A stretch of 64,000 nt of DNA from Akanthomyces muscarius. Its lineage: Eukaryota > Ascomycota > Sordariomycetes > Hypocreales > Cordycipitaceae. Below the pieces are notes generated by a model. The model ran no database searches and was not told where the DNA came from. It saw nothing but the letters and a program-made list of their open reading frames with translations. The DNA lies in contig NC_079241.1 of assembly GCF_028009165.1 (NCBI RefSeq), positions 4,464,001 through 4,528,000 on the forward strand, written 5' to 3'. Shown here one piece after another: positions 1 through 12,700 of this stretch (positions are counted from its first letter, which is position 1; every line of letters begins with the position of its first letter). The position numbers and the translations under genes are program-made.

Positions 1-2004
1 TGTTGTAGAGATTGGTGAAGCGTGAGACATCAAACAAGTTGCGCTTTGCCGCCGTGTTGGAGCCTGCCAGTGGCTCTGACGGTTTGCGCGGCGCCGGACA
101 CGAGTTTGTGAATCTGCTGTCGTAGTAGCTGTACACAGCCACGTCTCCTTTGTCCCGGTGAGCAGAGCGCGAGGCGCGCCTTCTGAGCGCCGATGAGCCA
201 CGTGCTTTACGCGGGATGACGAGAGGGTGACCCTCGGTCGTGAAGACATAGGCGGCATCGAGATTGTTGAGAGGGTGCTCTGGATCAAAGAGCAGATATA
301 GATACTTTGTCGTCTCTCCCAAAAAGAAGCTCTCCATGCGATCCTGTTTCTCACCCGACAGGACGTTTTCCAGTCCGGCCCATCCGCATGCCGCCCAGCA
401 GCGGCGCTTGATATCGTGCAACACCATCTCGCCCACGCGCAGGTACCAGGGGTCAGCCGTAGCCCGGTAGATATGATACGTCGATTCAATGAATTCAGGC
501 CTGCCAGGCCACCAGGCGATGCCAGGCTCGACGTTACTCTCCCGAACGGACCAGCGCTCCGGAATAGCGCCGTATCGTGTCCAAAGCGCGGTATAGACCA
601 GGTTGGCCTCCACGGCCTCGTCAATCTCGCCGGCTAGAGCTAGCAATCCGGGGTAAAACGCGCCGAGACTATCAATCCACATCGTGTATGGCTGCCCGGT
701 GGCGCGGTGGTTGTTGGAGTAGTATGGGAAGTGGTTCCTGTCTGTATAAATGTAGCGCTTCACCGAAGCATGAGCTTGGTGCCATGCCTCCAGGAATGCA
801 TCCGACGAGTGCATCTCTGCCGGTAGTGGTGGGTGCAACGAGTTGGGATCAAGCCAGCTTGTTGTGCTCTGTCTTTGCGATCGCGTCATGTTTGGCGTCT
901 CCTGCCCAGAGAGGAGAATATGGCTCTTGAGCGCATACTCGAAGAAGCTGTCCATGCCCGCGCCGATGCCAGAGTGAGGGCCTATCCAGACGCCACGCTC
1001 GGCATCAATGCCGTTGCCAATTAGGCCAATATCGCTCCGACGCTTCCATACCTCCCAGAAAGCGCGCTTGGCAGCTTGCTCGAAACGCGGATCTCCGGAT
1101 AGACGACTCAGGACGGTAAACTCGAGCGTCAAGCTACCTGCGCCAGCGCTGCATGTTTCAGTAATTTCAGCGTTGTCAACAACGGGCTCTGCGTCCTCAG
1201 AATCCTGATGCAACGGTGAGTTGACGTAAAAAGGAATGCCAGAACGTAGGTTGACGCGGGGATACGGTATCCCTGTTTTGGTGTAAAATGCGGGCAGAAG
1301 TCGCTCTGCAAGATCAAAGGCGAGCCGCAAGAGCTGGCCGTCATATCGAAAGCCCCCCGACCATGTGATGGGCGCCATTTCCAGGGGGTCATCACTCCTC
1401 GTCCTGGTATCAGGTTTCGGGTTGTAGCCTCGGATAGGCAAGTCGCCCACGGCAAAAAGATGTGCGCTCAGCAATCCACCAACACCGCGAATGACGGTCT
1501 CAAAGACCTGAACTTTGCTGTCGAGGTCAAAGCCTTTGGATCGGATGCCTTGGCCTGAAGGGCCATGTCTTCCATCGCCATAGTACAAAACGAATTGCGC
1601 CACGCCGTCCTGAAAGTCACTTAATGCTTGTGAGCCCGTGTATTTCTCGTCGTCAGGTCCACCGGCTAGAATGGCCAGAGTTGAGAGGCTGTCGATGAGG
1701 GTCAAGGAGTAGTTGCCGAGTACGTCGTTGATTCCAACGTCGGCAGGGTTATTGGGATTTCGGGTTAACGGCTGGCATGAGACGGGACGGAGCTGTTGGG
1801 GTGATAGATAATTAGCATTTGCCTATAGAAAGCAATTGCAGTGGCTTGTACCTCGTCTTCTGGAAATGCATGGAGCATGTAGCTGTTGAAGCCATGGTAA
1901 AACATGTCCACCGTCTCCTGCCGCAGCTTAGCCAGGTGGTCCGATCGCATAGCCGGAGCTATCCATGGCAGCGTGGCCAGCGCAAATAGAGTCGCAAAGA
2001 ACAT
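1..2004 (-). CDS. mnl1: ER degradation-enhancing alpha-mannosidase-like protein (EDEM/Htm1/Mnl1, GH47), 3' end outside window
   Basis: This glycosyl hydrolase family 47 protein trims mannose from misfolded glycoproteins in the ER lumen and so marks them for ERAD. Exon 1 is 2004-1852 and exon 2 runs from 1792 past position 1, with a 59-nt intron (GTACAAG...CCAACAG) in phase 0. The ATG at 2004 opens a hydrophobic signal peptide (MFFATLFALATLPWIAPA). Splicing restores the family stretch PEDE-LRPVSCQPLTRN, followed by GINDVLGNYSLTLIDSL. Visible GH47 hallmarks are ETCSAGAGSL, GAGMDSFFEYALKSHI and ESFFLGETTKYLYLLFDP, and the reading frame continues through LFDVSRFTNLYN at the window edge. About 648 residues are present. 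Fungal EDEMs are usually longer, with a PA domain that would lie outside. The class I ER/Golgi alpha-1,2-mannosidases are the alternative, but the C-terminal ETTKYLYLLFDP wording and the length favour EDEM. Confidence 0.9.
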
Positions 2005-2307
2005 GTTTCCTCTCGGCTATCTCGCATAGACTCGATTGATCTTCGTCGGGGATCGGGGGGATGCGCTGGGGCAGCCGGATCAAAAGTCGAGATTCCCGCG
2101 CTCACAGGCGCTGTGATGATCTAGTGAAACGCATACGAATGCGATTTCGTCCGAATTGTCTTAAAAAAGGATGACCGGACGGCTCTCTGGATACGCTTGC
2201 GCCGCCTGTCGCTACTGGCCGTTGCGCTGAACGTTGGAGGAGTGTGGCATCTTGAATTACGCCACATCTCACGAGACCGGTTTGCGTGGGAAGCGAGGTG
2301 TGGCTGG

Positions 2308-2314
2308 TGACGTG
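2308..2314. promoter_or_regulatory. TGACGTG element upstream of the EDEM gene (possible UPR element)
   Basis: TGACGTG lies about 300 nt upstream of the EDEM start codon. TGACGTG cores are bound by Hac1/XBP1/ATF6-type bZIP factors in unfolded-protein-response promoters, and EDEM/Htm1 genes are known UPR targets. A 7-mer can occur by chance, and bZIP factors of other pathways bind the same core. Confidence 0.25.
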
Positions 2315-5300
2315 TGGCTTGTTAAAGTCTATTAGGTAATGCTACGTACGACCTTGGACTGTCTTGTCCCAGGCAGCATCTATGGCAATAGGGCTACCTT
2401 GAAAACTCTACAATCTGGTATGTTTGATAACCTTTAGCGGCAGCATAGGAAATGTGTCAGTGCACCAAGGATATTTGTGAAGCGCAACGGCGGATCACAT
2501 GCTCTGATGATGCTGCGTAGCATGTGGGCCTAGCCACGACTTACACGCTATGCGACAGTCACACGGCAAGGTTGCCTTGCTCTTAGCAGTCGGGCAAAGA
2601 CGAAAGAAAGCCCCTGAGATGAAATGCGAAGTTTTCATAGATACTTGAAAATAAAGGGGCCGATGTACCTGCTCAGCCCTGGGGATGTATAGGTACATGA
2701 TCCAGAGGGAAGGGCTTTCCGAGGCCCTTTTCTACACCCCCCAAGCTTTCCACGACGATTGGCGGTAGGTTTCGTATGCACAAGTAGTTCGCGCACTATT
2801 TAAAGCTTGAAATAGATCGATATATCCGTTTCAGAGTTGTCATTGGGCCGCTGCGCAGACCAGAATGTGTGCTGCTGGGACGCCTTGCGGCCGGTTTCAG
2901 GCGCGGTGCGCCAATCGTCGGCGGGCGTCCTTGTGGTTCGCAGCGAGGCAGACATTGCTCACTTTGAGTATCATGACTCTTGGAAGGAGCAAAATGGAGA
3001 GTTGGCAAGCGGCCTGGCCGTCGTGATACTGCCCGAGTGCTAGTTGAACGTCCAAGTCCAAGGCCCAGGCGGCCGCAGAATGGGCCGGGCGGAGCCCACC
3101 GCCGGCGCCGACACATCAGGGACATGCGGCCGCCTTTTGCGGCCGGGCAGATTTGACTTGAACATTGATCACGAACTCAGCCATGACGATGAATTTTCTT
3201 TTCTCCTCCATTCTGCGAGCAATTTTGCGAAATAAGCAGGGCGACAGGCCCAAGCAAGAGCCCAAGGGGGCTGCTCGGCCTAGTGTGGACTGCAGGTTGC
3301 TTTGCTGGCTGGGGTAGCCGTTGCAATGGCAATGGGCCAGGCGCAGATGCAAGCTCCTGTTCCTATCACGCCGGGGGAAATTGATTCTTTGATCCAATGG
3401 CAAGCCCCTGAAAGCGCACCTTGTAAAAATGATTGAGCCGGAGGGAAAAAAAAAGAATGCGACAGAAACTGGGCAGCTGGGGTCAGGTAGAGAGTTGCGA
3501 AAGAAAAGACCGCACTGACCAGCAATTCAAGAGCAAAGAGCTTTGTCTTACACACGCTCATGTGATGCGTGCTTCACGCGGCATGTAAGTCAACGTCTCG
3601 ATTTCTCGAAAAGAAAATATGGGCCGACAAGTGACTTGCTTCGCTCACCGACAAGCCAAAAGCTCTAGAAACGCGGAAGATAGCAGAGGTTTGCTGCGAC
3701 TCTGTCAATAAGGAGAACGCTCCGGCTGGTGAGAGGATTCCGCGCGCGGAAATGACGGAAGTGATAGGTGATATGAGACTGGTCTCCGTGCCGTTGATGT
3801 GTCTGACTTTTTGAGCAAGGAGAGACAGTGTCTTGTTTGAAATAGGTACACATGCTGCCTTTCCGACGGCAGCGTGTCTCTATCGCCAGGTTTCTTTTTC
3901 TTTCTCATTTTTGCTGCGATTCGGGCTTTGTAAATTGATAGCTCGGGGAAGCTGGTGGATTCATAGATTGATGCCAGTATGCTCAACGGCGATGTGCAAG
4001 AAAGAAACTTGCGTCCATGCCCTAGGAGCAAGACGCCACAACGTCCCCTTCTATCACCCTCGGCTTTTATTCCTTTCCATTGCAGTCGTTTTCTCATTCA
4101 TTCATCAAGTCGTTTGCATATTTACTTCTAGTGTCCTCATGCATTCATGCTGGGGCAGGTGACAAACCGGCCCATCATCATTAGTCGACGCTCTGCAGGC
4201 ACGCCCCCTCCACCATCGCACAAGTTTTCACACTAGCTCGCTTCCACTGATATGCTGCGCTCACCCCCATGGTTCTTTTGTCTTTGGATGGCGCGCACCC
4301 TGGCGAGAGGGAGCTGGACGGGGGGTCAGGTAGGGCGCTGTGATCCTGGGCAGAGCCCGGAACTCTACCCGCCAGACACGTTAGCGCTGCGGTCGACTGC
4401 GCCTTTCCACCAAGCCCAGACATGCCAGGCTTGCATGGCTGGCGCCGGGATTCGCTGCAGAAGAGCTTCTCTCAAGCTTGTTCCCTGCAGGTCTCGCAAG
4501 ACAGACCGTATTTCATCTGAAATTTGGCAGACATGGCTGGGTGTTTCACCTCGAAAACGACGTGGCTTGGCCCGGCATATATACCGTCAACGAAGCATAG
4601 CTTTCTTTTGACTCTTTGCCGATTGACGGTGACCAAGAGTGTTACTGATAAGAGGCCGATCACCGAGGACCGTTTCGACACGGGCCAGTCCCACACTTGG
4701 GCCACAAGTACACTGTACTTTGTCAGGATGGTTGCGGCAGGGGGGTCACTCGGTGCAATCAATAGAGGGGGTGCCCGGGCCTAGCGAGTAAATAACCCCA
4801 TGAAAATAATGGCGCAAGAATCAAGAGCGCGACAAATACCAAATCGAACTAAATAATGCTAAACGAGAGAGAAAGAATTGAGGATTTAGAGGGGAATGGG
4901 GCTGCCGCTGGGTCTGCAAGCGCCACGATCGCTCAATGAAGAAGCTGGCTAAAGTCGAACGAATTAGGACCGAGTGGGATCCCGAGGGCGGATGGGGCTT
5001 TTCCCGAGCAGGAAGCGGGTAATCATTAAAGCGCGCAAGGAAAAAATGAGATAGGAATAGAGGAAGAAAATTCAATAGATTAGCATACTGGCAATGCTAA
5101 ATCTTCAGGTCAACTTCGCACATCTTGTGGCACGAGTCAGTTGCGCATCTCATCGGCCGAGGCTAACTAGACCCGCTGCCGCTACCACTTTGCAGAGCAC
5201 ACTAATTACGAGGGCTACGCCAGTTCGACGCCGCCTAGCAAAAATGACAGTTTTGGGCGGCGGCTAATAAGAGCAACCATGGCAAGCCACTCACCAGAGG

Positions 5301-8300
5301 ATTGATCTTTGGTAATAGAAACAGCTGCAATGGTCCCTCTCAAGTATAGAGGATGGCTAGAATACTCTAGAAGACTGAACAGCAAGAGCAGAGGCCATCG
5401 TGATGCTTTGCACCGTTCATGACGGTGGGCCTTTTTTTAGGCTGATTGATGACGGCGACTTGTTTTGTGGAATATCGATTGGGGAATAAGCCCCCGGGGA
5501 GAAACATGCTTCACGGCCACGCACGCTCGCGGTAGGGTTTTCGCTGTGTTACATCGTGAACCTTGACGCCACAAGAACAGACACACCAAGCCTCGTTGAA
5601 GGACGCTTTTCGCCGAAATTACCTTCATGCGGCAACTGAAATATAAAGGAGTATCTTGTCTGTGTAGTCATCTTGAAGGAGCAAATCCCGAGTTTACGCC
5701 CCTCCCGTCGCGGTAGAGTTCCAGCGGCGGCCGCGAAAAGTCGTACGGCTCGCTTGGGCGTCTCTGAAGTGCAATAGCATCCTTGGATATAGTACGCCGA
5801 GACCCAACGGAAAAACCTGGCCGCTCGTGGCGTTACAGTTTGATGAAACGAGTACAGCCCTGCATTTGCCGTTTCTTTTCCGCCGCCTCACCGCGGTGGC
5901 TGTAGTTGAGTCATTCCACAACGCATACCTCTGTTTACAGCCTGCTGCTAAGAGCCATCAAAAGGTCGGGAAGTTGGTACAGCATGTTAAGCAGAGTACC
6001 TGCTGGCACGTCGTCCTCATCAGTCTGACAGGATCCCGGGATACCTAATAACTCTTTTGCCCGAAACTGTGTGCTGGCCATACCCAGTAGTAAGAGTACG
6101 GACCGACAGGCACTAACTAGCAATATATCCAACACTGGTACCGAGGCCGAGGTCGTCAGGCATGACAGCGGCTGTCACTGTGACGTTGCCGCTCTGTGAT
6201 AGCTCAAGGCAGCCCAGTGCTACGAGCATACGAGCAGTCCTCTTATTTGGCCATGTTCTGGACCAACGCGACTCGAAGAGGCAGGCAAAAAAGTGTCATG
6301 GTTGATCTGTTCGTTTAGTTACCCGTCCAAAGTGGCTTGCTTGAACTAGCACGGTCCGCTTCACGCAAGCCGGACGGCTTGCCAGGGGGAGGTTTGAAGC
6401 TGCACGCCCTCCATGTCGGCCGTGGCAAGTCACCAGTACTTGCGACATTTCCATGTTGATTTTTTCCATCGCGAGCTATTATTATTTTCGGTCGTATTGC
6501 CAAGGTGGGACATGGAATGTGGCTTAATCAGTACTGTGCAGTAGAAATTGCCGAAAAATGTAACATTGGCATCTGCCGCAGCGTCCCCAGCGCCTGGAAG
6601 ACTTTGTGATCTTGTCAGTCACAGAAACAGCTCAATTCGACGATTCCTCACCAAGTGGTTTGGTTTCTGCGACACGCCCTATCTGCTTGATTCCAATCAG
6701 TACTTTGCCCCAGTTGTCGAGCAAGACCAGTCTACGACCCATGTTGTGCGAAACCCTGGCTTGGACCGGATCGGTGCCAGCAGTACCCGTAGCACCGCTA
6801 AATAGGCGCCTTCATCGGGGCGGAGGACAGTGGACTGTACGATTATTGTCTTACGTCAACGGTTGTGTGTCGACACTTGTTGCTCACGGAAGCCCGCAGC
6901 AGTCTGGGTAGTGAGGATCGCTACTACAGCCTGAAGCCGAGAGTGGTTGCTATTCTGGTGATAGTCCGTGCCTATTGCTCCGCTCTCGGGCTTCCGAACA
7001 TGTCCAGGGGCGCGCAAGCTTGTTGGGTTTGGGCAAGTCGAGCGTAGAGACCTGAGTTCCTGGCGGTACACTTGACAAGACCCGTTATAGGTAGACATGC
7101 TATGCCGCTTGGGTTGTTCCCCGACGACGGGTGCAGTGGACATAGAAACATGATACTAACTCGCGCCATTAACATGTTGGGTGCGACTGCCGGCGTGACT
7201 CTGTCTTTATTGCAGCCACAAGCTGAGGAGCAAGCCACAGAGAAAAATTTTCGGCAGCAAGGAAATTGGTAGGAATAGAATGGACCTCACAGATGCAGCT
7301 GCTGTGGTGTGGCTGTCGACGCCTCCTGGCGTTAGTCTGGACGCGTAGAGGGGCGCGGAATTGGGGACAATGTCCAGAGCCAAGATATGATTTGCTGGTC
7401 AAACGAACTCCGAAGCTAGCAGCAGCCTCGTCAGTACTGGGTACGAGGCGAAAGTTTTATACCCCGGCTAGGTATCTGTCTTACGCTAAGAGATTGGAAT
7501 CCTTGCTGAAGACAGGGGGTTTGTACCTCGATTCTGGTGGCAGAAATGGCGAAAAGCCCTGCTAGCTCGTGTTCCTCCTTGTAGGTACATACAAGGGTAT
7601 TAGACTTATGCATCACACTCAGTATAACTAATTATGGCAAAACCTCTCGTCGAAGACAAGGAAACTGAAAGGTTGCAGCTCATCAAAATCACGTGGTAGG
7701 CACTTCCTGCGGCTTGATGATCCACACGGCCTGCTAGATCGTGGATGGAAGACCGCAATGAGGGGCTGCACGTTGGTGATATGTAACCGATTCTCCAAAG
7801 CTGGAAATCTGCAGCAGATTGCAACGTGGCATGACGCAAGACAAGGGACTGAAGAAAGCCTAAACTCAGAGGGAAAATCGACACGAAAACATGGACTTCG
7901 TCTGTCGCCTTGGATCTCTTTCTGAACCGGGGCCTGCACGTATGTACGGAGAAAACCCGGCGTTTGGGTGACAAGCCCGTCGGCAAAACAATCGTGCGCT
8001 CGGTGGAGACCATTCAAGGGAGCTCTGGTGATGAGAGTTGATCTCGCGATTTGTTCGAACCAAAACTAGGCATCGGGCGCATTAGGCACCGATGGACAAG
8101 GAGAGGTTGGAAGGTGTGTGGTGGTGCGCCAGGACCACTGAGTGCGGCATGTTCGATTAACATGGCGTGGGAATGTCGGGGCCGAGAGGGGCGTACAGGC
8201 TCGAGAAGCAGGGTTTGACAAGTTAGCTTGAGATTGAACAATTGAAGATGGAGAAGGGCCCGGGAAAGGGGGACGAAATAGGAATGCAGTTCGATGAAAG

Positions 8301-8481
8301 CAGGGGGAACAATGGTGGATGCAGATGGAGCCAACGGCCAAGCGGCTTCGAGCTTCTGTGCTGTTCAGTACTGGTAGACTCGAGAAAGAATGGCAGTAAG
8401 CTAACGTTAGTGCTGCGGCTACCTAGGCCAGGTCAGGCCAGGCCAGGCGTGGCTAGCTGTGGCTGGGCTGCCTTCCGATCA

Positions 8482-8514
8482 AGTACGGAGTACTCCGAAC
8501 TAGGTACTCCGTAG
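8482..8514. repeat. TACGGAGTA-type palindromic repeat
   Basis: The block contains TACGGAGTACTCCG followed by TAGGTACTCCGTAG, so TACGGAGTA and its complement TACTCCGTA-like half sites occur several times in about 33 bases. Related half sites recur near 9036-9048 and 56226. Function is unknown; it could be a regulator-binding palindrome or a dispersed simple repeat. Confidence 0.6.
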
Positions 8515-8950
8515 CGTCGGGGAGATGAAAAGCCGTAACAAGCGGGAGAAGGAACAGGATGCCGCAGCAGCATACTTTTGGTTATCAATTAGTGATGACC
8601 AGAGACGCTAAACTGATGGCACGGAAAGCCCTGCGATGCCGGACTTGGACCAGCTCATAAAAGGGAAGCCAGCCTGAGCAGTGTTGTATCTGCAGAGCGG
8701 CGCGGGACAGGTAGGGCGACTCCCGCGCCGCCGTCTTTGGCTGCGCGGAGCCGACTAGAATAGACGGCAGGGCAGGGCTAGCGGGAAGTTGGCCCGCCAC
8801 CTAGCGCCTTGGGTGCTATAGTTACCGGTAGAATGCAGAAACCGCCCTGTGGCTGCCCCTGTAGCTTCCCTGTAATCCTGATGAAATGTGCTGTAGGTGG
8901 TGCCCTGTGAGTTTTCGGCCTACAGGCGGTTGAGGCTTGCTGGCCCTCCG

Positions 8951-8976
8951 TAGGTAGGTACCTACCTAGTAGGTAG
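8951..8976. repeat. TAGGTAGG/CCTACCTA inverted repeat
   Basis: TAGGTAGGTACCTACCTA is a perfect 18-base palindrome followed by a partial copy (GTAGGTAG). The same motif class recurs at 35543, 40512 and 41340 in this window, always between genes. Confidence 0.7.
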
Positions 8977-9049
8977 CGCTCGCTCATCGACCGCGCGCCT
9001 TCTCAACGCACTGGCCACCGCCTAACCTGGGTTCCTGTACTCCGTAGCG

Positions 9050-9209
9050 CCATCGCGTCCTTCTTCCAAGCTTCGTCCATCTCCGCCAGCTTTCGCTCCT
9101 ATCAGCTCCCCGTGCCACCATCCATCGCTCTTCAAGCCGCCCGCCTCTCATCAATAGGTCTTCATCTCGTCCCACCCCCAATCCTCCTCGACCGCCATTC
9201 CTTCAGTGA
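9050..9209 (+). other. CT-rich leader-like block, possible start of an unannotated plus-strand transcript
   Basis: The block is dominated by C and T on the plus strand and ends in CCATTCCTTCAGTGAGTGAG, which contains a plausible GTGAGT splice donor. Pyrimidine-rich sense strands are typical just before or in leaders of filamentous-fungal genes. No convincing protein follows except the orphan frame at 9274-9720, so a non-coding transcript is also possible. Confidence 0.3.
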
Positions 9210-9273
9210 GTGAGATTGCATGACCTTTTTGCTCTGAGCTAACCTAGTGTCGTGCCTACCACGTCTGGCCAAC

Positions 9274-9720
9274 ATGGCACACATCCAGCATACGAATGAC
9301 CAGGGTGGAGAGGGCGTGCTTGTAGAGTCTAACGTTGCCATCGGATTTAGGACTTTTCAGAGTCTGTCCAAGGCCCATCACACCAGAAGCAGCACCTCTG
9401 TTTACAATTGCCGCGTGAACGAGCTTCTGACGGTGCCGCCTCTGCCACACACTTGCCGACGCTACCGCCCTGTGCCACGTCGCGCAAATCGTGCCCCCGT
9501 TCAAGCAATGGGTCGAGAGACAAGCTGTGTGACCCTAGCTATCGCTCCATCGAACAGAAGAGGAGCCAAAATGCGAGCGCCTCCAACATCTGTGTGCATC
9601 GTCGTGATCCCCCGCCCAAACGCCACGAAGCCACCACGACGCTGCCCCCAAGCAGAGTCCCGCAGATCTCTCGCCAATACTTTTTATTTCCCACCGAGCT
9701 GGCCACATTATGTCATGTAA
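9274..9720 (+). CDS. orphan open reading frame, 148 codons, coding status doubtful
   Basis: An ATG-initiated frame starts MAHIQHTNDQGGEGVLVESN and stays open for 148 codons just after a CT-rich block at 9050-9209. It is rich in Arg, Pro and Ser towards the end and matches no family I know. No intron signals or conserved-looking domain support it. It may be a chance frame inside a non-coding transcript. It is listed because it is the longest ATG-started plus-strand frame of the first desert. Confidence 0.15.
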   Translation: MAHIQHTNDQGGEGVLVESNVAIGFRTFQSLSKAHHTRSSTSVYNCRVNELLTVPPLPHTCRRYRPVPRRANRAPVQAMGRETSCVTLAIAPSNRRGAKMRAPPTSVCIVVIPRPNATKPPRRCPQAESRRSLANTFYFPPSWPHYVM

Positions 9721-12700
9721 AGACGCTCCATACACGCTGACCAATCTCGACAAGCCGCATCTCAATACCAATACGGGGCTGGAGATGCTTCGGCCGTGTG
9801 CCTCCGCCCACTTGTCCTGTGATGCGCCGCGTGATGCTACCATGAAAGTAAAGGAAGCTAACACAAACAAGGCTTCTTTCTTCGCGACAGTAGATCCGAT
9901 TTCACTCGCTTTTAGCTTCACAACTAACACGCCCGGTGCTTCAATGCACACGCAAGCTCCATATGGGGTCAATGCAACACGCTGCGCAACTATGAACTCT
10001 GATCTGCGGTAATCAGTCGCGCGCGCTCTACTGCGGATTCGGTGTTATCCAGACCGCTTTGGATTGGCGAACCCCACTCTCTATAGACTATTCGGGTTTA
10101 CCGAGCAAAACCGGGGTCTGGTGACGAGACATGTCGGTCGCCTCCAGCTAGAGATTGCCGCTGAACTCTTTAGCCCCCCATCCCGCTTCTGCATCTAGGG
10201 CTCTTGCCAGCGGCTTGCCGAGTCGCTATAGCACGGGCAGCGGAACGTCCTGAGTCAACAATGGTGTAGAAGTTCGAGTTCCAAGCAATGGCTGGAACAC
10301 TTCTGCGTCTATTTCGTCGCAGGAGAATTCGTAGCAACCAATGGTTGCACGATCGCCCCAAGCACAGTCTCTGTGTCGCCGATCATATGACAAACACTGG
10401 AGGGCCTGCATGCAGCTACTTGTTCCGGATACCGCTGTCGCCGTTTCTACAATTGGGTGCATCTGGCGGACGCAGTCCTGTGCAGAAAGTTGTCATGGAT
10501 CTCAGCGCCGTCACCGAACTCGGAGCAAGTGGGCGTGGGAGAGAGCTTCGCATCAGCTGTGATGGCTGTCTGCCCCTCTGTAATGCAACGGCGACGAGGA
10601 ACTACGGTGGCAGCCGGTGCAAAGCTTGGCCAGATCCAGGCCCCCATTCGCCCCATGATGGGCTATAATAAGCGCCAGGCGTTCAAGGGCCCGCTAACAG
10701 ATGACGCCACTCGACGCTAGGTGCAGATGGACGGGCCATCCAGAGCTCATCAATGTGCTTGCTGGCATTCATTCTACAAGCGTTGCAGACCAGGGAGTGC
10801 CGGGGTTCTCGAATGCTGCTGCTACTCAGTACAGCACAGAGTCCAATGCAGCAGCTGGGCTTGTAGCGCTACATGTGTAGTTGGCAGTCCACCAACTCAC
10901 GTCGCCGATTGCGTGGATTCCTAGCCATTGCGATTCATTGACGGTTATTGCCACCCTGTGCTCACTATTGTCGCGAGTTCATTTGATGAGCGTTGCCGAA
11001 CATGTACCTTACGAACTTGCGGGGTAATTGCAACACTGCCAGGGCACAAACCCGGCCCAGGTACAAGACGAAAATTAATGTGGTGGGAGTGCATACTACT
11101 CCCAAAAGCAAGCGATCAGCAGGTGCCCAAGTGAGCTTGGGAGGTTTAGCTATTTTACTAGCGACGCAATTACCCAGTGACTGCTTGTGGTGTGTTGCCG
11201 GTGCGTGTTGTCGACGACGGGGCATCCATCAATGCGCCCGCGTGCATACAAGGCAATGTATGAATCCTTGTCCGCAAAAAGACCACGATACCGAAAGTGA
11301 CAGCAGGTTTGGGTGTGCAGAGAAGAAAGCCAAAAACGGGGGTAAAGTTAAAAAAAAAAGCACATGGGTCCAAAGTTGATGTGGTGCTTGCGCTGCAGAA
11401 TAAATCGAAAAGAGCAAGTGAGTTCAGGGCATGACCAAGGATGACAGCTCACGGGGACAGAGCTAATAAGAAAAAAAGAAGGAGAGTGACGCCGTCACCC
11501 TCTCGCGACTGCTGCATGAGTCTGGTCTCTAGCACTCGGTAAGAGCTTTCGTCATCCCAACCCGAGGCTGTCCAGTTGGGTGTCCTTGGCCCGCTGTGAC
11601 GAGTGCAGCGTTGCAGTGCAGCCGGGAACACGAGTCCTGTCTGTTTCTCCAGCCAAGGCGAGCCCATCCCTGTGGCCAGTTCAGCCTTGTTGCTGGAAAT
11701 GCTACCCTACCTGTCGCAGCGAGCCTGGCCATCCTTGCAGCTGCCGCACAAGCAGCCCCAGCTACCTAGTCCCAAGATGGTCCGACGCAGCGCTGCCCAC
11801 CGGGGCACGCCCACACGCGCTCACACGATGGATTCGGTATCTTTGTCGGTTTTCACTTGTTGCTTTTTATCGTCACAGCTGGCCATTCGGCCTCATATGC
11901 GTAGGGCAAACGATGTGTATCGGCCCCCAAGGAAATAGATGACTGCCGTGTAGTCTCCGGCCGCCACCACTCGGCCGACGTCTTGTGACGTTTCCGAGAA
12001 TAGCAGCCAACTACCTGCCGCTCCGTGTAGATCCAAGTCCATTTACGCGCCAGTATCAACACCACCCTATCCATTGAGCATTGATAGTAGCTGGAACAAG
12101 AGGAACTCGCAACACTGCGTGGACCGCACCCGTACTTTCCACGCGCCGAACCACCACCACAACCCTTGACCGCATTGTCCTCGCTCCGCCCCCCGACTGC
12201 GTTGCTGCGCTGGCACCGCTTCCTCTCATTTACCAAATAGTCGGTATCCTATCGCATCGCGGCGTCCAGAGTCATCAAACCACTTTCCCTGCCTATTGGG
12301 CTTCTGCAGCAAGCCCACGCATGCACTGCACCGCTGCTGCCTGGAGACCCCAGGGCTAATTACAATCTGCGCCGCTGCACGTCGCTCTTTCCAGCGAAAA
12401 TGAGGGGAGGGCAAAGGAGAGGGGGTGCTTCGGTTCGGTCGCGCATGTGGGCGGCGGCGGTCAAGTCCGCCTCTCTTTGTCTCTCACTCGGAGAGGTTGC
12501 CCTGTTTCGTCATTTTTTGTCCTTTGGCAAAGGCCTTCACCTCTTTTGATCTGCACCCTGCTTGTGTAATTCTTTTTGTTTGCGTTGAATGGAGACTTTG
12601 CTCGTTTCCCGATGTCAGTCTCACACACCGATATGCCCTTCAGCCCAGATCGCTCTCGCTGGGAGGCGGCGCCCAAGCCATCCGCAATCCAACGAGCGCG

